A DNA stretch of 64,000 bases from Owenia fusiformis (taxonomy: Eukaryota > Annelida > Polychaeta > Sabellida > Oweniidae). A program made the translations under genes and the position numbers. The notes below the pieces were generated by a model. That model did no database searches and was not told the origin of the DNA. It saw nothing but the letters and a program-made list of their open reading frames with translations. The stretch lies in assembly GCA_903813345.2 (NCBI GenBank), contig CAIIXF020000011.1, positions 8,466,842 to 8,530,841 of the forward strand, given 5' to 3'. Shown here one piece after another: positions 9,141 through 21,085 of this stretch. Position 1 is the first letter of the stretch. Every line of letters starts with the position of its first letter.

Positions 9141-10548
9141 CAATATTTATCAATTTCTGTACAAATATGTAAAAAAGTTCATGACTTACAAATTTACAGG
9201 GGTCCCAGTTAATTACAGGCCGCGAAAAGATGTGAAAACAAAAAACTCCCATGTTAATATTATCGCATGGGGATTTCCGGGAATTTTGGTCTAGATGCTC
9301 AAAAATTTATTTGTAGAAGTTATGCCATGGTACAAATTCAGGAATTTTTTATCATAACCAGAAATCCATACAGAAAGTCAGACATTGGCTTATCTTCTAA
9401 TTGCCCCATTACTGAGATTGCTTATCATCGCTAGCATCGTTACCCGTGAAACTGATACTCCTCTCCTACCATTCACTATTAGGGCCTGCTACTCTGAGTA
9501 CAGAGTATTGTATTACAGCATGCTAGCAGCATAGACGCTGGATGATTTTGAGGTTATACATAGTGGCACTGTAACTCAATAACTTGTGTCCCTGATTCTG
9601 AATAAATGTAATAAAGAATGCCTGCAGTTAAAGTTAAGTTTTACATGAGACCTAATTCTATCACAGTAACTTCCTTCACATGTTCGATCGCCAGTAAACA
9701 TTCACACAAAATGACAGAATTAGGGAAAAGAACGAGGAAAGCTCCATAAATGTATGGGGATTGGGAGGTCATGGGCTAACAGTGCAAGATCTTAACGTTT
9801 TGTATTTGAATTTATAGCTAGAATAATGGGTGCATTTGACTTTTTAACCCAAATTGATGTTTGATGCACTAAAAAGTTTTACTAATTGCTTTAGTTGTTT
9901 TGACGATTTATATAATAAATTCATAATGCACAAAAATCCCGGACTAAAATCAGCTGTTCTTCAGTCTGGTTTGTTTTGGTACACTTTGTATCTTAGTGTA
10001 CTTAGTCTACTAAATTGATTTCAAGAACTGGTATACGTGAGATTTAATGCAGGATATTTCATACAGACTATAAACTACCACCTTTGATTAAAGTGTGTAT
10101 GCTGATTTGCGCATTCCCTCGCTTTCTTCAAAAAATAGAGAATAATTTCAAAATTACATGAGGAGAAACACACTCGGACATGTGCCACAACATAGTATAT
10201 ATTCAGTCTTATTTATAATATATTTCACTCTGGAATTACGCACAATGATGGTTGTATTTTATTTACAAGTAGGCTACATCTTGTTAGAGGTGAAAACAGC
10301 ATCAAGTTTCAACAGAGCTGCTTGGAGCACTTCTAATCAGTTGTGTTGACAGCTCTCCTACATTAGCGGGTCTATTACTGATAAAGAAAGTGTCTGCTCT
10401 TTTCTGGAAATAGAGAGGATTTTGTAACATTTTTGTGTTTTTTTGGATCTTTGTAAAATTGCAACATTTTGGGATTTTGTTATTCTGAAAGTGCAACATT
10501 TTGATATTTTTTACTCACAAAGTGCAACATTTTATATGTGTTAGTACA
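9141..10548. other. Stretch with no recognised gene
   Basis: AT-rich sequence with only short chance frames on both strands. I see no RNA gene and no element ends. Confidence 0.5.
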
Positions 10549-10862
10549 GTGGCGGATCTAGCAATTAACAAGGGCGGGCAGACTTTGAGTCTGGAAATTT
10601 ATTTGGGCCCCTATCGCCAAAAATTGGGCCCGAATTTTGAAAAGTTATGGCTTATTTTGATAAAATGGTCGAAAAGGACTAAAAATGACAAAATATGTCC
10701 TAAATGACCCAATTTTTGAGGCACTACAAAATTTTTGGGAACAAAAAGGCCCATATTTGAGGCCTTACAGAATTTTGGGGCCCAAAAACCTGAGACCATC
10801 ATTTTATGTTAGTCTCAGTCAAAAACTAACCTAAATTCTGGGCCCACTAAGGTGGGGGGGGG
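10549..10862 (+). repeat. CAGTGGCGGATC element, left end plus GGGCCC-rich body
   Basis: Begins CAGTGGCGGATCTAGCAA, the same terminal motif as the interrupted element at 3080. Its body shows the same pattern of AATTTTGGGGCCC phrases, ending near a run of G at 10853-10862. No matching right-end TIR was found, so the copy is truncated or its end has decayed. Confidence 0.5.
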
Positions 10863-12028
10863 CGAACCTGGTGTACATAAGACATTGATGTGCTTTGATG
10901 TAAGGGTGGTAATTGAGCACAAATTCGATCTGTTTTTTCTTGAGGACACTGCTCCCACTCTGGCGTTCGGTTCGGTCGTTTGAAATAGCGAACAATTCGT
11001 TTCGTCCACGTTAATCGGTCATTGAACCACATAAATGTGCGTTCGGTAAAGTTCTGCATATAAGATACGTACGACATGAATTTGCGATCGGTCAACTGAA
11101 ATAGCGAACGTTCGCTTTTCTGTCATATTAATCCTGTAATTGAAGCAAGAAAGTATGCGTTCGATAAAACACTGCATACGTGTACTGACAAACAAAACTC
11201 AAGACTTCTCGGTAAGATTTTTTTGTTATTTTAAATCTTTTGAGGCGGAGATACAACGTGTAGGGTTTGTAAGTGGCGCAAGGAATAACCACGAGGCGTA
11301 TTTCTTTGATTGCAATTGTTTGGAGGCGCAACGCCTCAGCAATTCCAATGTAGGCCTAGGGAAGAACAGAAATACCTCTGAAATCAGCATAAAACTAAAA
11401 ATTTACAATTTAAATCCCCCAGTCATACCCCCATAAATGTGGGGTCGAATTGGCGTTTTTTCTCCCCCACACTTAAAACCTTTTCCTTATTGTGTATCTC
11501 GAAGGAATTTCAAAGCAAGTTGAAAGAAAGTTGAAATTATTGATACGATGTTTGTTTCCACAAATGATTATCCTTACCTTCTTCTAAGGCCACTGTATCG
11601 TGGCCTTCCAGTACAGATATATTCCTGCATGAACAACTGGTCATGTCGTAATCATAAAATTTGAAATCATATGTCCGCCATTTTTCCACATCACAATTTG
11701 AATTGCGAGTTTTGGTCTTATTACCTCACCAAAAATTCCAAAACACACATAAAGTGATCAGTGTATTAGTTCACATCTTCTGGATCGCTAACTTAGAATT
11801 TACAGCCAGTTACTAATGTCAGACGTTAACGACATTTCGTCCAGTTTTCGAACATCGCCATTTTTCTTGGAGCCATTTTGTTTTAATTTTAGACGAAATC
11901 CTGATGAAATCATGTAATATCTCATCAAGGAACCGAGCTGGGTCCGGTTTGGTTAATGATTTATTTATCTGGCGATTTTTAAAATATTCAATAAATTTAT
12001 GACACCCCGGCATGCTTTTTTCAAATAG
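10863..12028. other. Unassigned stretch with CGTTCG-rich segments
   Basis: Segments around 10965-11110 repeat GAAATAGCGAAC..TTCG and TGCGTTCGGTAAA/TGCGTTCGATAAA phrases, recalling the internal CGTTCGCTTTTTT part of the GCGTGAC family. They look like a decayed copy, but I cannot set ends. The rest, to 12028, is AT-rich with no gene. Confidence 0.35.
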
Positions 12029-12089
12029 AGTTCACAGCATTCCAGATGAAATCCCCTCTAGCCAAGTATTGGCTAGAGACTCTAGTAAG

Positions 12090-13090
12090 ATTATCCCATC
12101 GAACGAAGTTCGGAGGGATATAGGCAATGCGTCTGTCTGTACGTCCGTCCGGGCAATAACTCAAATACCGTCAGCCCGATTTTGTTCATATTTTGTACAC
12201 ATATACCTAATGGGGGTAGAATTTCTGCTCAAAAGCCATTTTTCTAAATGGCTGCTCATTTTAAAATGGCGGCCATTTTAGTGCCGATTTTGCAGTAATT
12301 TAGGTGCAATATGTAAAACTGTAATAGCAATATGTTTTAAATGTAAAAAAATTATATAGGACATTGATAAAGCTAGAAATGTAGATATTAAAGAAGCACA
12401 TGGCAGCCATCTTGAAAAATGGCTGCCTTTACTCGTTATTTTACGATTTTTGTTGTAACTCAAGAAGTAGTGGAGCGATTTTGTTCATATTTGGTATGTG
12501 AATACTATATTAAGCATAGCTCACTGTCTAATGACACTTTTGGTAGTAGGTGGCCATTTTGAAAAATGGCCACCATTTTAACATATTTTACTATAACTCA
12601 AAAAGTAGTGGAGCGATTTTGTTCATATTTGGTTTGTGAATAGTGAATACTATAAGCATGGTACACTGTCTAATGACACTTTTGGTAGAAGGCGGCCATT
12701 TTGAAAAATGGCCACCATTTTAACGTATTATAATATAACTCGAAAAGTGGTGGAGCGATTTTGTTCATATTTTGTATGTGAATACTATAAGCATGGTACA
12801 CTGTCTAATGACACTTTTGGTAAAAGGTGGCCATTTTGAAAAATGGTCACCATTTAAATGTGTTTTACTCGGCCTTTACTTGTTATTTTACGATTTTTGC
12901 TGTAACATGAAAAGTAGTGGAGCGATTTTGTTCATATTTATTATGTGTATACTATAAGCATGGCACACTGTCTAATGACACTTTTGGTAGTAGGTGGCTA
13001 TTTTGAAAAATGGCCACCATTTTAACATATTTTACTATAACTCAAAAAGTAGTGGAGCGATTTTGTTCATATTTGGTTTGTGAATACTAG
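12090..13090 (+). repeat. Tandem repeat, ~138-bp unit with a 26-bp palindrome
   Basis: Opens with a dispersed repeat end, ATCCCATCGAACGAAGTTCG at 12096, then about five tandem units. The phrase GT(A/G)GTGGAGCGATTTTGTT recurs at 12468, 12606, 12747, 12914 and 13049 (spacings 138, 141, 167, 135). Most units carry a near-perfect palindrome of the form GGTGGCCATTTTGAAAAATG GCCACC. A second array of the same family lies at 34700-35170. Noncoding. Confidence 0.8.
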
Positions 13091-13436
13091 TGGTGTAGAT
13101 AAGTACTCACGTAGTCATCGAATCGTCTCGCCAAGGTGTTATAGAATTCGTCTCGATCAGGAGTTCTGATTTCATGAATTATATCACGAGTCTGAGATTC
13201 GCGAGTTTGTATTCGTATTCGCGATTCCACAGCGAATCATGACGTCAAATGCATTGCTTTCCACACAAACGTCAAACAGTGTCAAACTATTATAATTAAA
13301 TGATTGTTCCATGTATTATTTGTTTTTATTTCAATTCATTTCATGTTATCTTTTTTATTTCAATGAATATGAGTAATAAATCTATTTAAACGAAATATTT
13401 TAGAGTTTATTTTTAATTTCTTTGTTTATTCTTATT

Positions 13437-14110
13437 TTTTCATCTTGCTTCAAATTGACTATTTTTTTTTCAAAATCATCTAGATGTTCTCAGAAATACA
13501 AATATGACTTTAGATTTGACATTTGACCTTCAATGACCTTCTCAAGGTCAAAAAAGGTCAAAAAGGTCTTTTTTCAACTTGCTTCAAATTGACTAACTTT
13601 TTTTTTCTAAATCTTCTACATCTTTTCAGAAGTTCAAATTTGACTTTACAAGTTCCCAGAAGTTCAAATCTGACTTTAGATTTGACCTTTGACCTTCAAT
13701 GACCTTCTCAAGGTCAAAAAGGTCTTTTTTCAACTTGCTTCAAATTGACTAATTTTTTTTTCAAAATCATCTACATGCTCTCAGAAGTTCAAATCTGACT
13801 TTAGATTTGACATTTGACCTTCAATGACCTTTTCAAGGTCAAAAAGGTCTTTTTTCAACTTGCTTCAAATTTACTTAATTTTTTTTTCAAAATCATCTAC
13901 ATGTTCTCAGAAGTTCAAATCTGACTTTACATTTGACATTTGACCTTCAATGACCTTCTCAATGTCAAAAAAAGTCAAAGAGGTATTTTTTCAACTTGCT
14001 TCAAATTGACGAATTTTTTTTTCAAAATCATCTACATGTTTTAAGAAGTTCAAATCAAACCTTCTTAAGGTCAAAAGGTATTTTCCAACTTGCTTTAAAT
14101 TGACCAAATT
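13437..14110 (+). repeat. Tandem repeat, ~130-bp unit dense in AGGTCA/TGACCT
   Basis: CTTCAAATT/CTTTAAATT phase marks fall at 13448, 13582, 13738, 13863, 13999 and 14093. Most units contain GACTTTAGATTTGACATTTG and then TGACCTTCAATGACCTTC followed by TCAAGGTCAAAAAGGTC. The later units are shorter and more diverged. The half-site pattern is discussed as a finding. Noncoding. Confidence 0.8.
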
Positions 14111-14326
14111 GTTTTAGGTGGTGACATTTTGTCATGTTAATGCCTTGTTTGTAATTATCACAAGGGGCACAAGGTAATTTCGTTTTGCCATCAAAAGTAT
14201 TACATTTACCCAGCTTCAGACCGGAAATCAGTTATCCCACAATGCAGTAGAAACTAGTTCAGATTTCAAAAATCTCACAAAAATTGGAGGCTCACACATT
14301 AAGATGAATTGTTGCCATACATAGCA

Positions 14327-17057
14327 CTGCCCTGTGAACCCTCACGCATTAGGCGTGATTGTCACGCATTTGCTTGAAAAATAGAAATCACGCATTAATT
14401 TTGTGTGTATGATGAAATATCACGCAAATCACGCATTTTGTTGGCATTTTTAGAAATCATTTTTTGTGAAATGCCAACATGGTAAAATACCGAACAGCGA
14501 AAAAAGCGAACGCATTCCGTTCGGTCTTTGCACGCGATTGCCGTTTATGTCACGCATTTGGTACAAAATATGTGTATATATCACGCATTTGTTTCGAAAA
14601 TATTCACACCTACCCCTACCTATAATAAGGAAACTGCCTATTTATATTTGGATTTTCTACTTGAATTATCAAGGTACCCAGGTATTACTAGAGTCTCTAG
14701 CCAATCCTTGGCTAGAAGTGATTCCATCTGGAACACCGTGAACTATTGTAAAATCTTAAGCCGTTGTTCAATAAAGGACAGGTGGCGGTAAACCCCTCTT
14801 TTAGCCCCCCTACAAAACAAGTATATATTGACATGGAATTGAAGAGGAAGTATGACTCATTACTTAAAATGTAATTTTTGAGAGTTTTGACATTTGACCT
14901 TTACACTAGGGAGGTTTAAAGGTCAACTTTGACAGTTGCTATTTTTGTCAAAATTTTACTGTTTCTAATCCAAGAAATGAAAGCAATTGGCTTTATTTTG
15001 ATTGTTACTGATAATAAGACATGTGAATGGAAATAAAAATATTTTTTAATAAATTATCATGGGCAATTAAATCTTGAAAATAAATATCGATATGGGCATT
15101 TTTAGGGGGACTAAATTTTCTTGTTTCAAAAATGAATGTTCTTGTTGCCTTTTGAGACTCTAACAGTATCCTAAGCATGTTTTAAGAGTTTGTATGTGAT
15201 TATTATTTTAAATGCCCATGGGCAATTAGAATAAAATGACTGCAATTAAATACACACAAGAGCACTTCAAAAATATTGGATTTTCTTATTTCAATTGCTT
15301 CTCGCCAGTTTTCTAAACATGTTTGCTATATTCTAAATAGTTATAGGGTCACTTTAACTAAATGCCCATTGGCATTTGGCATTTTATTTGGCATTTGAAA
15401 TTAAATGTTTGAATGTACACTTAATTTTAAAGTTATTTGCCAATTTGCAGTTCCCATATTTGAAACACAGATAATTCAGAGAAATCCACCCTCAATATAT
15501 ATCATAAAATATATGGCAACAGAATGCCAGCATATAATTAATTTTGAATGGCCTAATCTGTACATGCAGTAATGTAGTGTACATTTATGCCCGGGCTAGC
15601 AGCCATATTGAAAACATAAACCAGTGAGGCTTATTTTCATCACAAAAGTTCAGTTTTAGACTCCCACAAAAATGATATTTGCAGAGAAGCTACTTTACAG
15701 TCTCTGCATTATACAGTTTCAATATCTTTTTTTGTGGGAGTGTGGGCTGACGGTTAACTTTTCAATGAAAGGGAATGAGCACCATGCTAAAACTTGATAA
15801 CAAAGTGAACGAAAAATGACAATGTTTTCTAGATTTGCATAGGTAAACTACATACATAGCTAGATTTTGTCAATTTTCTTCTCCGAATATTTGTATGCCA
15901 TATGTTCCATATATTTCATTCTATATAATGATAACTTTTCATATTATTTTGATGGTAAACATAGTGTGTACCCATATTCAGACAGCCTTGTGATAGGGGT
16001 TCTTACTGCCAATTGTTCAAAGAAACCACGGGGTACCATCGAATAATTTTGTCAACGTACCGGTGAACGACATTTTACTAAGAAATGGCAATAATTTAGC
16101 ACAATACATTTTTTAACTAGAGTTCTATTTTGAGTACGAAGTTATTGAAATCGGCGCAGACGGACTTTACTCCGAAAGATGGTTTTTCGATTATAACTTT
16201 TCACAACATTTAAAGGACAACTGAAATAGCTTTTCTCAACTTGCAGCTACAAAAATGCGGTTTTCTCCATTGTAAGCCCAACGCAGAGTTCTTGAGATAG
16301 CAATTATAAAATAAATGTTAGATAACTGCTAACGGTCATAAATAACGAAATAAAACTAACTGATCAATCAAATTGGCCCCCATTTTGGCATTATGACGTT
16401 ATGGGCCATGTGGGGACCAGTGAGAGATCACGTGGGGGCCAATAACGTCACAACCAATTCGAATATTGCTTATTAAGCAGCTATAACGATCGTTAGAGTG
16501 AAATAGTTTTCGCACTACTGATGAGAAAACATGTCCAAATACATTTATCAAAAAATTATATTGATTCCTTTAGGTTAAAAATACCATTTCATATCTGCTT
16601 TAAGTATAGACTTTTGAAAAAAGTACAGAATAGTCCTTATACTTTTGAATAATTCTGTTATTTCTGATTCACACGACTCTGATTTGTTTAATTAAAAAAA
16701 AAGTTTTAAAAATATTACTTAAGAACGTAACCGGAGCAGATCAGTTGAATTATTTAATCAAAAAAATTAAAATATATGATTTAAAGCACATATACTAATT
16801 TAAAAACATACGGGATTGTTCGAATGCGTATTTATTAATATAAATGCTTTAAATCATATATTCTATTTTTTTAAATTATATATTCCGTTCAGTATTTTAC
16901 CGTGTCGGCATTTCACAAAAAACGATTTTTAAAAATTTCAACAAAATGTGTGATTTGCGTGATATTTGATCATACACGCTAAATTGATGCGTGATTTCTA
17001 TTTTTCCAGCAAATGCGTGACAATCACGCCTAATGCGTGAGGGTTGACAGGGCAGTA
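14327..17057. mobile_element. GCGTGAC family: long inverted arms, 2.7 kb apart
   Basis: Left arm about 14327-14505 and right arm about 16880-17057 are inverted copies over roughly 175 bp, beginning ACTGCCCTGT..AACCCTCACG and running into ATGCGTGA-rich sequence and GTGAAATGCC..ACA. A third copy of this arm is at 22440-22593. The interior has no transposase frame but holds a TTAA-flanked MITE. The two arms may be the ends of one element or two opposed solo copies. The interior 14750-16200 shows no gene. Confidence 0.55.
16214..16599 (-). mobile_element. TTAA-flanked MITE (piggyBac-like), copy 1
   Basis: A 386-bp element flanked by TTAA on both sides (16210-16213 and 16600-16603). The termini AGGACAACTGAAATAG and, read inward, AGCAGATATGAAATGG agree at about 11 of 16 positions. 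The interior contains GGGGACCAGTGAGAGATCAC and TATAACGATCGTTAGAGTGA. A longer copy in the opposite orientation sits at 19757-20271. TTAA targets and short TIRs point to piggyBac-type mobilisation; no transposase is encoded. Confidence 0.8.
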
Positions 17058-17059
17058 TA

Positions 17060-17741
17060 ACCTACTATGTCTTGCTAACTTTTCTTGCTTCTCAATTCAT
17101 TTACATTTTATTTTTTTCGTTTTTCCAAAAAGTGACCAGTTCAGAAGGAGTTAAATACATGTACATTGTATATACTTATAGGGATAAAGTCAGATTGGTA
17201 GATTTCAGACAATCATATGTTGGATTTTGGCTATTTTCTGAGGATTTGAACAGGTACATATGTTGATATACATTCATTGGTCAAAGCATTCACTTCAGAT
17301 CAAGCACTCCAGGTTTTTTTCTCAGGTGGGTGAAAAATTTTTTGTGCAAAATATTTGTGACTCACATCGGTCGCTGTATTCAAATCTTTAAAATATTTGT
17401 TTGCCCGCTTCGCTCGCATTATGAACATTTTCAAATGATTCGCCGCTCGCTAATGCTCACATTTTGAAGTTTTGAAATTAAGAATATTATTTTCTCACTG
17501 AACTTGCATCCAGTCACATATTTATCAACTTATATGATCTGGTTAAACCAGTTCTTCAATTCAATTCAATTTATTAAATTAAAAACCAATCATACAATGT
17601 TTCATACAATACATGAAAGACGTATACATTTCATGGCTAATTAGATTTTCAACAATCATGTTTTACTTAAAAACCAGAAGCAATTTGAATTTCATTGAAA
17701 AAAATCTAAAAAATCATTTTTCCCTTTCACTAGTTTTGGCG
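17060..17741. other. Unassigned stretch with a (TTGAA)n LINE-type tail
   Basis: At 17556-17577 the plus strand reads TTCAATTCAATTCAATTTAT, the same 3' tail as the LINE at 49451 on the minus strand. The sequence beyond the tail does not match that LINE, so this may be a short truncated copy of another LINE family. TTCGCTCGC-type short inverted phrases lie at 17405-17455. No gene is seen. Confidence 0.35.
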
Positions 17742-19204
17742 GGAATGTACTAAAAACCCTTCGACCCTTCGACCCTACGACCTACGACTTACAGGGTGTC
17801 AAGAATTTTTGAAATATATTTTTATAAAAACCCTTCGACCTTCTATTTTCTATCTTTCTTTCTGTCCGATCAACAATAAGTACAGTATACAAGAAATGTA
17901 AACGAAGTGAAAATATTCCCCAAAATTTTCCGAAAGGCATGTCATTTCCGGAAGTTATGATACGTTATATTACCGAACATGCGTGAAAATGGAACGTTTG
18001 TTCGTTCATTTTACGAGAGCTAAATAAAATGCGGACATCCAAGCATCAGGTATGACTCCACCATTGTTTGGCGTTTTACTACTTGCCACAATCAACCTCA
18101 CTGCCAGGATATCAAACAAGGCCCATTTTCCATCAAACTTGGCCCAACTACTATCAGGCGGATGTCCTTGAAAAATCAAGTTGACATGGTTACCAAAACC
18201 TAATAGTTAGTTGCCATGGCAACCATAGAAATGGGCTAAAAAAAGAGAGCAAAAAGCACCCAAACCCACCATAATGGCACTAATTTTTAAAATATTTCTA
18301 GATATACTTTTCTTAAACTTTGATATCATCTAGAACACTTCGATTTTTTTCTAGGCTTGGTCAAAGTACTCCCAGTGTGTTAGATATCAAAATGTACCTG
18401 TTCATATAGGGGTTCGATTGATCTACATCAAATTATAGGGAGTCCGGTTACTTTTTGAGATATCAGCGTCCATTTATTGTAACTCACGTTTGCTACCATT
18501 TCCTCAATTCTGAGATGACAGGCAACGCGTAGTAAACATGCTCACGTCGGAACTATATTTTGACCTACATCGCTATTTTCGTAATTTAAATGAAAGTTGA
18601 ACTCCTCCTCTATATTTTGATACAAAATGGCATACTAGGTACCCTAGAAGTCAACTATGGCGTTATTTAGTACAAAACCACAAGTTTTTAAATGGACTGT
18701 ATACCTTTTGGCGGATGGATATGGAACCTCATACCAGAACTTGAATTTTGTGATTTTTTCAATATTTTTCAATGATTTACCGTAGTGACACCCTAACGTA
18801 TCATAACTTCCGGAATGACATGCCTTTCGGAAAATTTTTGGGAATATTTTCACTTCATTTACATTTCTTGTATAACTGTACTTATTGTTGATCAGACGGA
18901 AAGATAAGCTGATGTAGTTAGAGTTCGTTTACTACCATTTGGAAGGCGTGTGAGGGTCCCATTCATCAGGTAACACTCATATGTCGAAGTTATGTTCTTG
19001 CTATTTTTAACAGTTAACAAGCTGTAGGTAGATTAAATCCTACAGGGAGCTCAAGTTGGAACTATACGTAATCATTTAGTAAACTGGACTGGGAAATCAG
19101 AGGTCGAAGGGTTTTTCAATATTAAAATATATTCCAAAAATTCTTGACACCCAGTAAGTCGTAGGGTCGAAGGGTCGTAGGTCGAAGGGTTTTTAGTACA
19201 TTCC
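17742..19204. mobile_element. Long-TIR element with 9-bp duplication (Mutator-like)
   Basis: 1463 bp flanked by a 9-bp direct repeat GTTTTGGCG (17733-17741 and 19205-19213). Both ends begin GGAATGTACTAAAAACCC. The inverted arms are long and interrupted: an outer block of short CCCTTCGA/CCCTACGA/CCTACGA repeats, a GGGTGTCAAGAATTTTTG block, then an inner block (about 17870-17970 and 18786-18900) containing TCCGAAAGGCATGTCATTTC. A 9-bp duplication with long TIRs is the Mutator (MULE) signature. The centre has no transposase frame, so it is non-autonomous. Confidence 0.8.
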
Positions 19205-19756
19205 GTTTTGGCGGGATATTTAAAATTGGTATTCAGTGCCAGTAATGATACAGATTTTCTGCAAATTTATTAAAATTAGAGAATATGAATCTGGTTTTCG
19301 AGTGGTTAACAAGCATTTAGATACAACACTTGGCGCTATCTCTTGTCAAATACATGAAGACTTTGGCTCTGAACTTGCACAATAAAATACATTTTCATTG
19401 GTTACTACTGGTGTTGCCATGACCCAAAACACATTTTTGAACACTGAATATGTTAATGAACTGCCATATATGGAACATTTGTCTCTCTGATTGGTTAACT
19501 TTACCCGGCTCCTGAATGAATATAGTAGTCGTAGTAAATGATTCATGGATAAATATAGAAAATGGGTGCACCAGCTTTATATAAACACCAAATGTTTCAA
19601 ATTAAAATGCCCTCACAAGAGGTAGTTGAAATATTGGCAATTTGATGGTGATATGGTCTGCGATGGTCTAAATTAACTACCCCGCGTCACATGTCACTTG
19701 ACACTATATTTGTTGAAAAATGAAAGTGATAATGACAATTGGATTTTTAATCTTAA

Positions 19757-20271
19757 AGCAGATATGAAATGGTATCTTTGACCTAAAGGAATCAATATTT
19801 TTTTTTGATAAATGTATTGAGACATGTTTTCTCATCAGTATTGTGAAAATTATTTCACTCTAACGATCGTTATAGCTGCTTAATAAGCAATATTCGAATA
19901 GGTTGTGACGTTATTGGCCCCCACGTGATCTCTCACTGGTCCCCACGTGGCCCGTTTTGGTCCATTAAATCATGACCTCATAATACTGAGGTGTTTTGTT
20001 ATTTGTTTACACAACAATCATATGGTTGCCGTGACGTCTTGATTACCAAGGAACCAAAACCAACCATTAAAACTATATATTATGTATGACGTTACTAATC
20101 ACGTGGGGGCCAATCTGATTGACCAGTTAATTTTATTACGTTATTTATGACCATTAACAGTTATCTAACATTTGTTTTATAATGGCTATCGCAATAACTC
20201 TACGTTGGGCTAACAATGAAAAAAACGCATTTTTGTAGCTGAAAGTTGAGAAAACCTATTTCAGTTGTCCT
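19757..20271 (+). mobile_element. TTAA-flanked MITE (piggyBac-like), copy 2
   Basis: 515 bp flanked by TTAA (19753-19756 and 20272-20275); same family as 16214-16599 but in the opposite orientation. It keeps an interior of about 130 bp (TTGTTTACACAACAATCATA region) that copy 1 lacks, so copy 1 looks like an internal-deletion derivative. It contains several CACGTG sites within GGGGGCCAAT-type phrases. A diverged relative is at 35455-35800 and a terminal scrap is near 28796. Confidence 0.8.
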
Positions 20272-20315
20272 TTAAGTGAACACAATATTACAAACACATA
20301 TCGATTTTTATCGCA

Positions 20316-21085
20316 CCTTAAGGTGCTATATTGTAATCAGTTTGCCAGGCGGTTGGGCGTGAGGGCGGTTGGGTGGGCGGGCGTTTGGGCATCCCGAATA
20401 ATCTTGTTTACAGGTTTCCAGCCAAACCTTTTGAGGGATTCATTTGAAATTCTCAGGTATGTTTCTACCTATAAAAGTTTAGAACTGATTAGTTTTTCAG
20501 CATTCTGGGTAAATGTAAAGGCGGCCATTTTGGATTTTCCGTCCTTAAATCTTGTCTGTCAAGACTTGTCTACAGTTTTCCAGCCAAACTGTTTGAAGGA
20601 TTCATTTGAAATTCTCAGGGATGTTACAACCTATAACAGTTTAGAACTGATTAGTTTTTCGGCATTCTTGGTAAATGTTAAGGCGGCCATTTTGGATTTT
20701 CTGTCCTAAAATCGTGTCTGTGAAGGCTTGTTTTAAAAAATAAAAAAGAATTTCCCATTGAGAGCAATGTTAAATTAAAACATTTTTTTAGAAATAACTA
20801 AACTGTCAATCTTTCCAATTTTCACATATTTTGTAATACATCAGTATATCTTTTACCAGAATTTTTTTCGGGAAAATCTGAATTTTAGAAAAAAGCTGAT
20901 ACACTGTGAAGTAATAGCTTAAAACGTGTCTCTTGAGGGTTGTTTAGTATGTTTACAGGTTTCATGGATTCATCCTAAAAGATGTTTCTATGGAAAGTTT
21001 GGAACTGATTAGTTTTTAGGCAGTCTGGGTAAATGTCAAGGTGGCCATTTTGAATTTTCCATCCCGAAAAGTGTATTCTGTTCAA
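20316..21085 (+). repeat. Dispersed repeat with ~162-bp internal duplication
   Basis: After an AAGGTGCTATATTGTAATC start and a GGGCG-rich segment, a unit beginning TTTCCAGCCAAAC occurs at 20415 and 20577. A third, shorter version is near 20950. Each unit contains GAACTGATTAGTTTTT and GGCGGCCATTTTGGATTTTC (or a variant). A 128-codon frame spans the first two units but follows the repeat period and has no protein character. Noncoding. Confidence 0.65.

Larger units (their letters stand above)
12029..14744. mobile_element. TIR pair AGTTCAC..GTGAACT, 2.7 kb apart
   Basis: Left arm 12029-12090 and right arm about 14682-14744 are inverted copies of about 60 bp. They share a terminal AGTTCAC, ATTCCAGATG/GTTCCAGATGG, and CTAGCCAAG..TTGGCTAGAGACTCTAGTAA. 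The last block is itself palindromic (TAGCCAA..TTGGCTA). No target duplication is evident. The right arm lies inside the 14327-17057 element, so the two pairs interleave and cannot be explained by simple nesting. Confidence 0.5.

Noticed and set aside
18410-18425. GGTTCGATTGA resembling a tRNA B box
   Set aside because: No A box or cloverleaf could be built around it, so no tRNA gene is called.
20323-20709. 128-codon plus-strand frame
   Set aside because: Spans two units of a 162-bp repeat and repeats itself accordingly; no start or family support.
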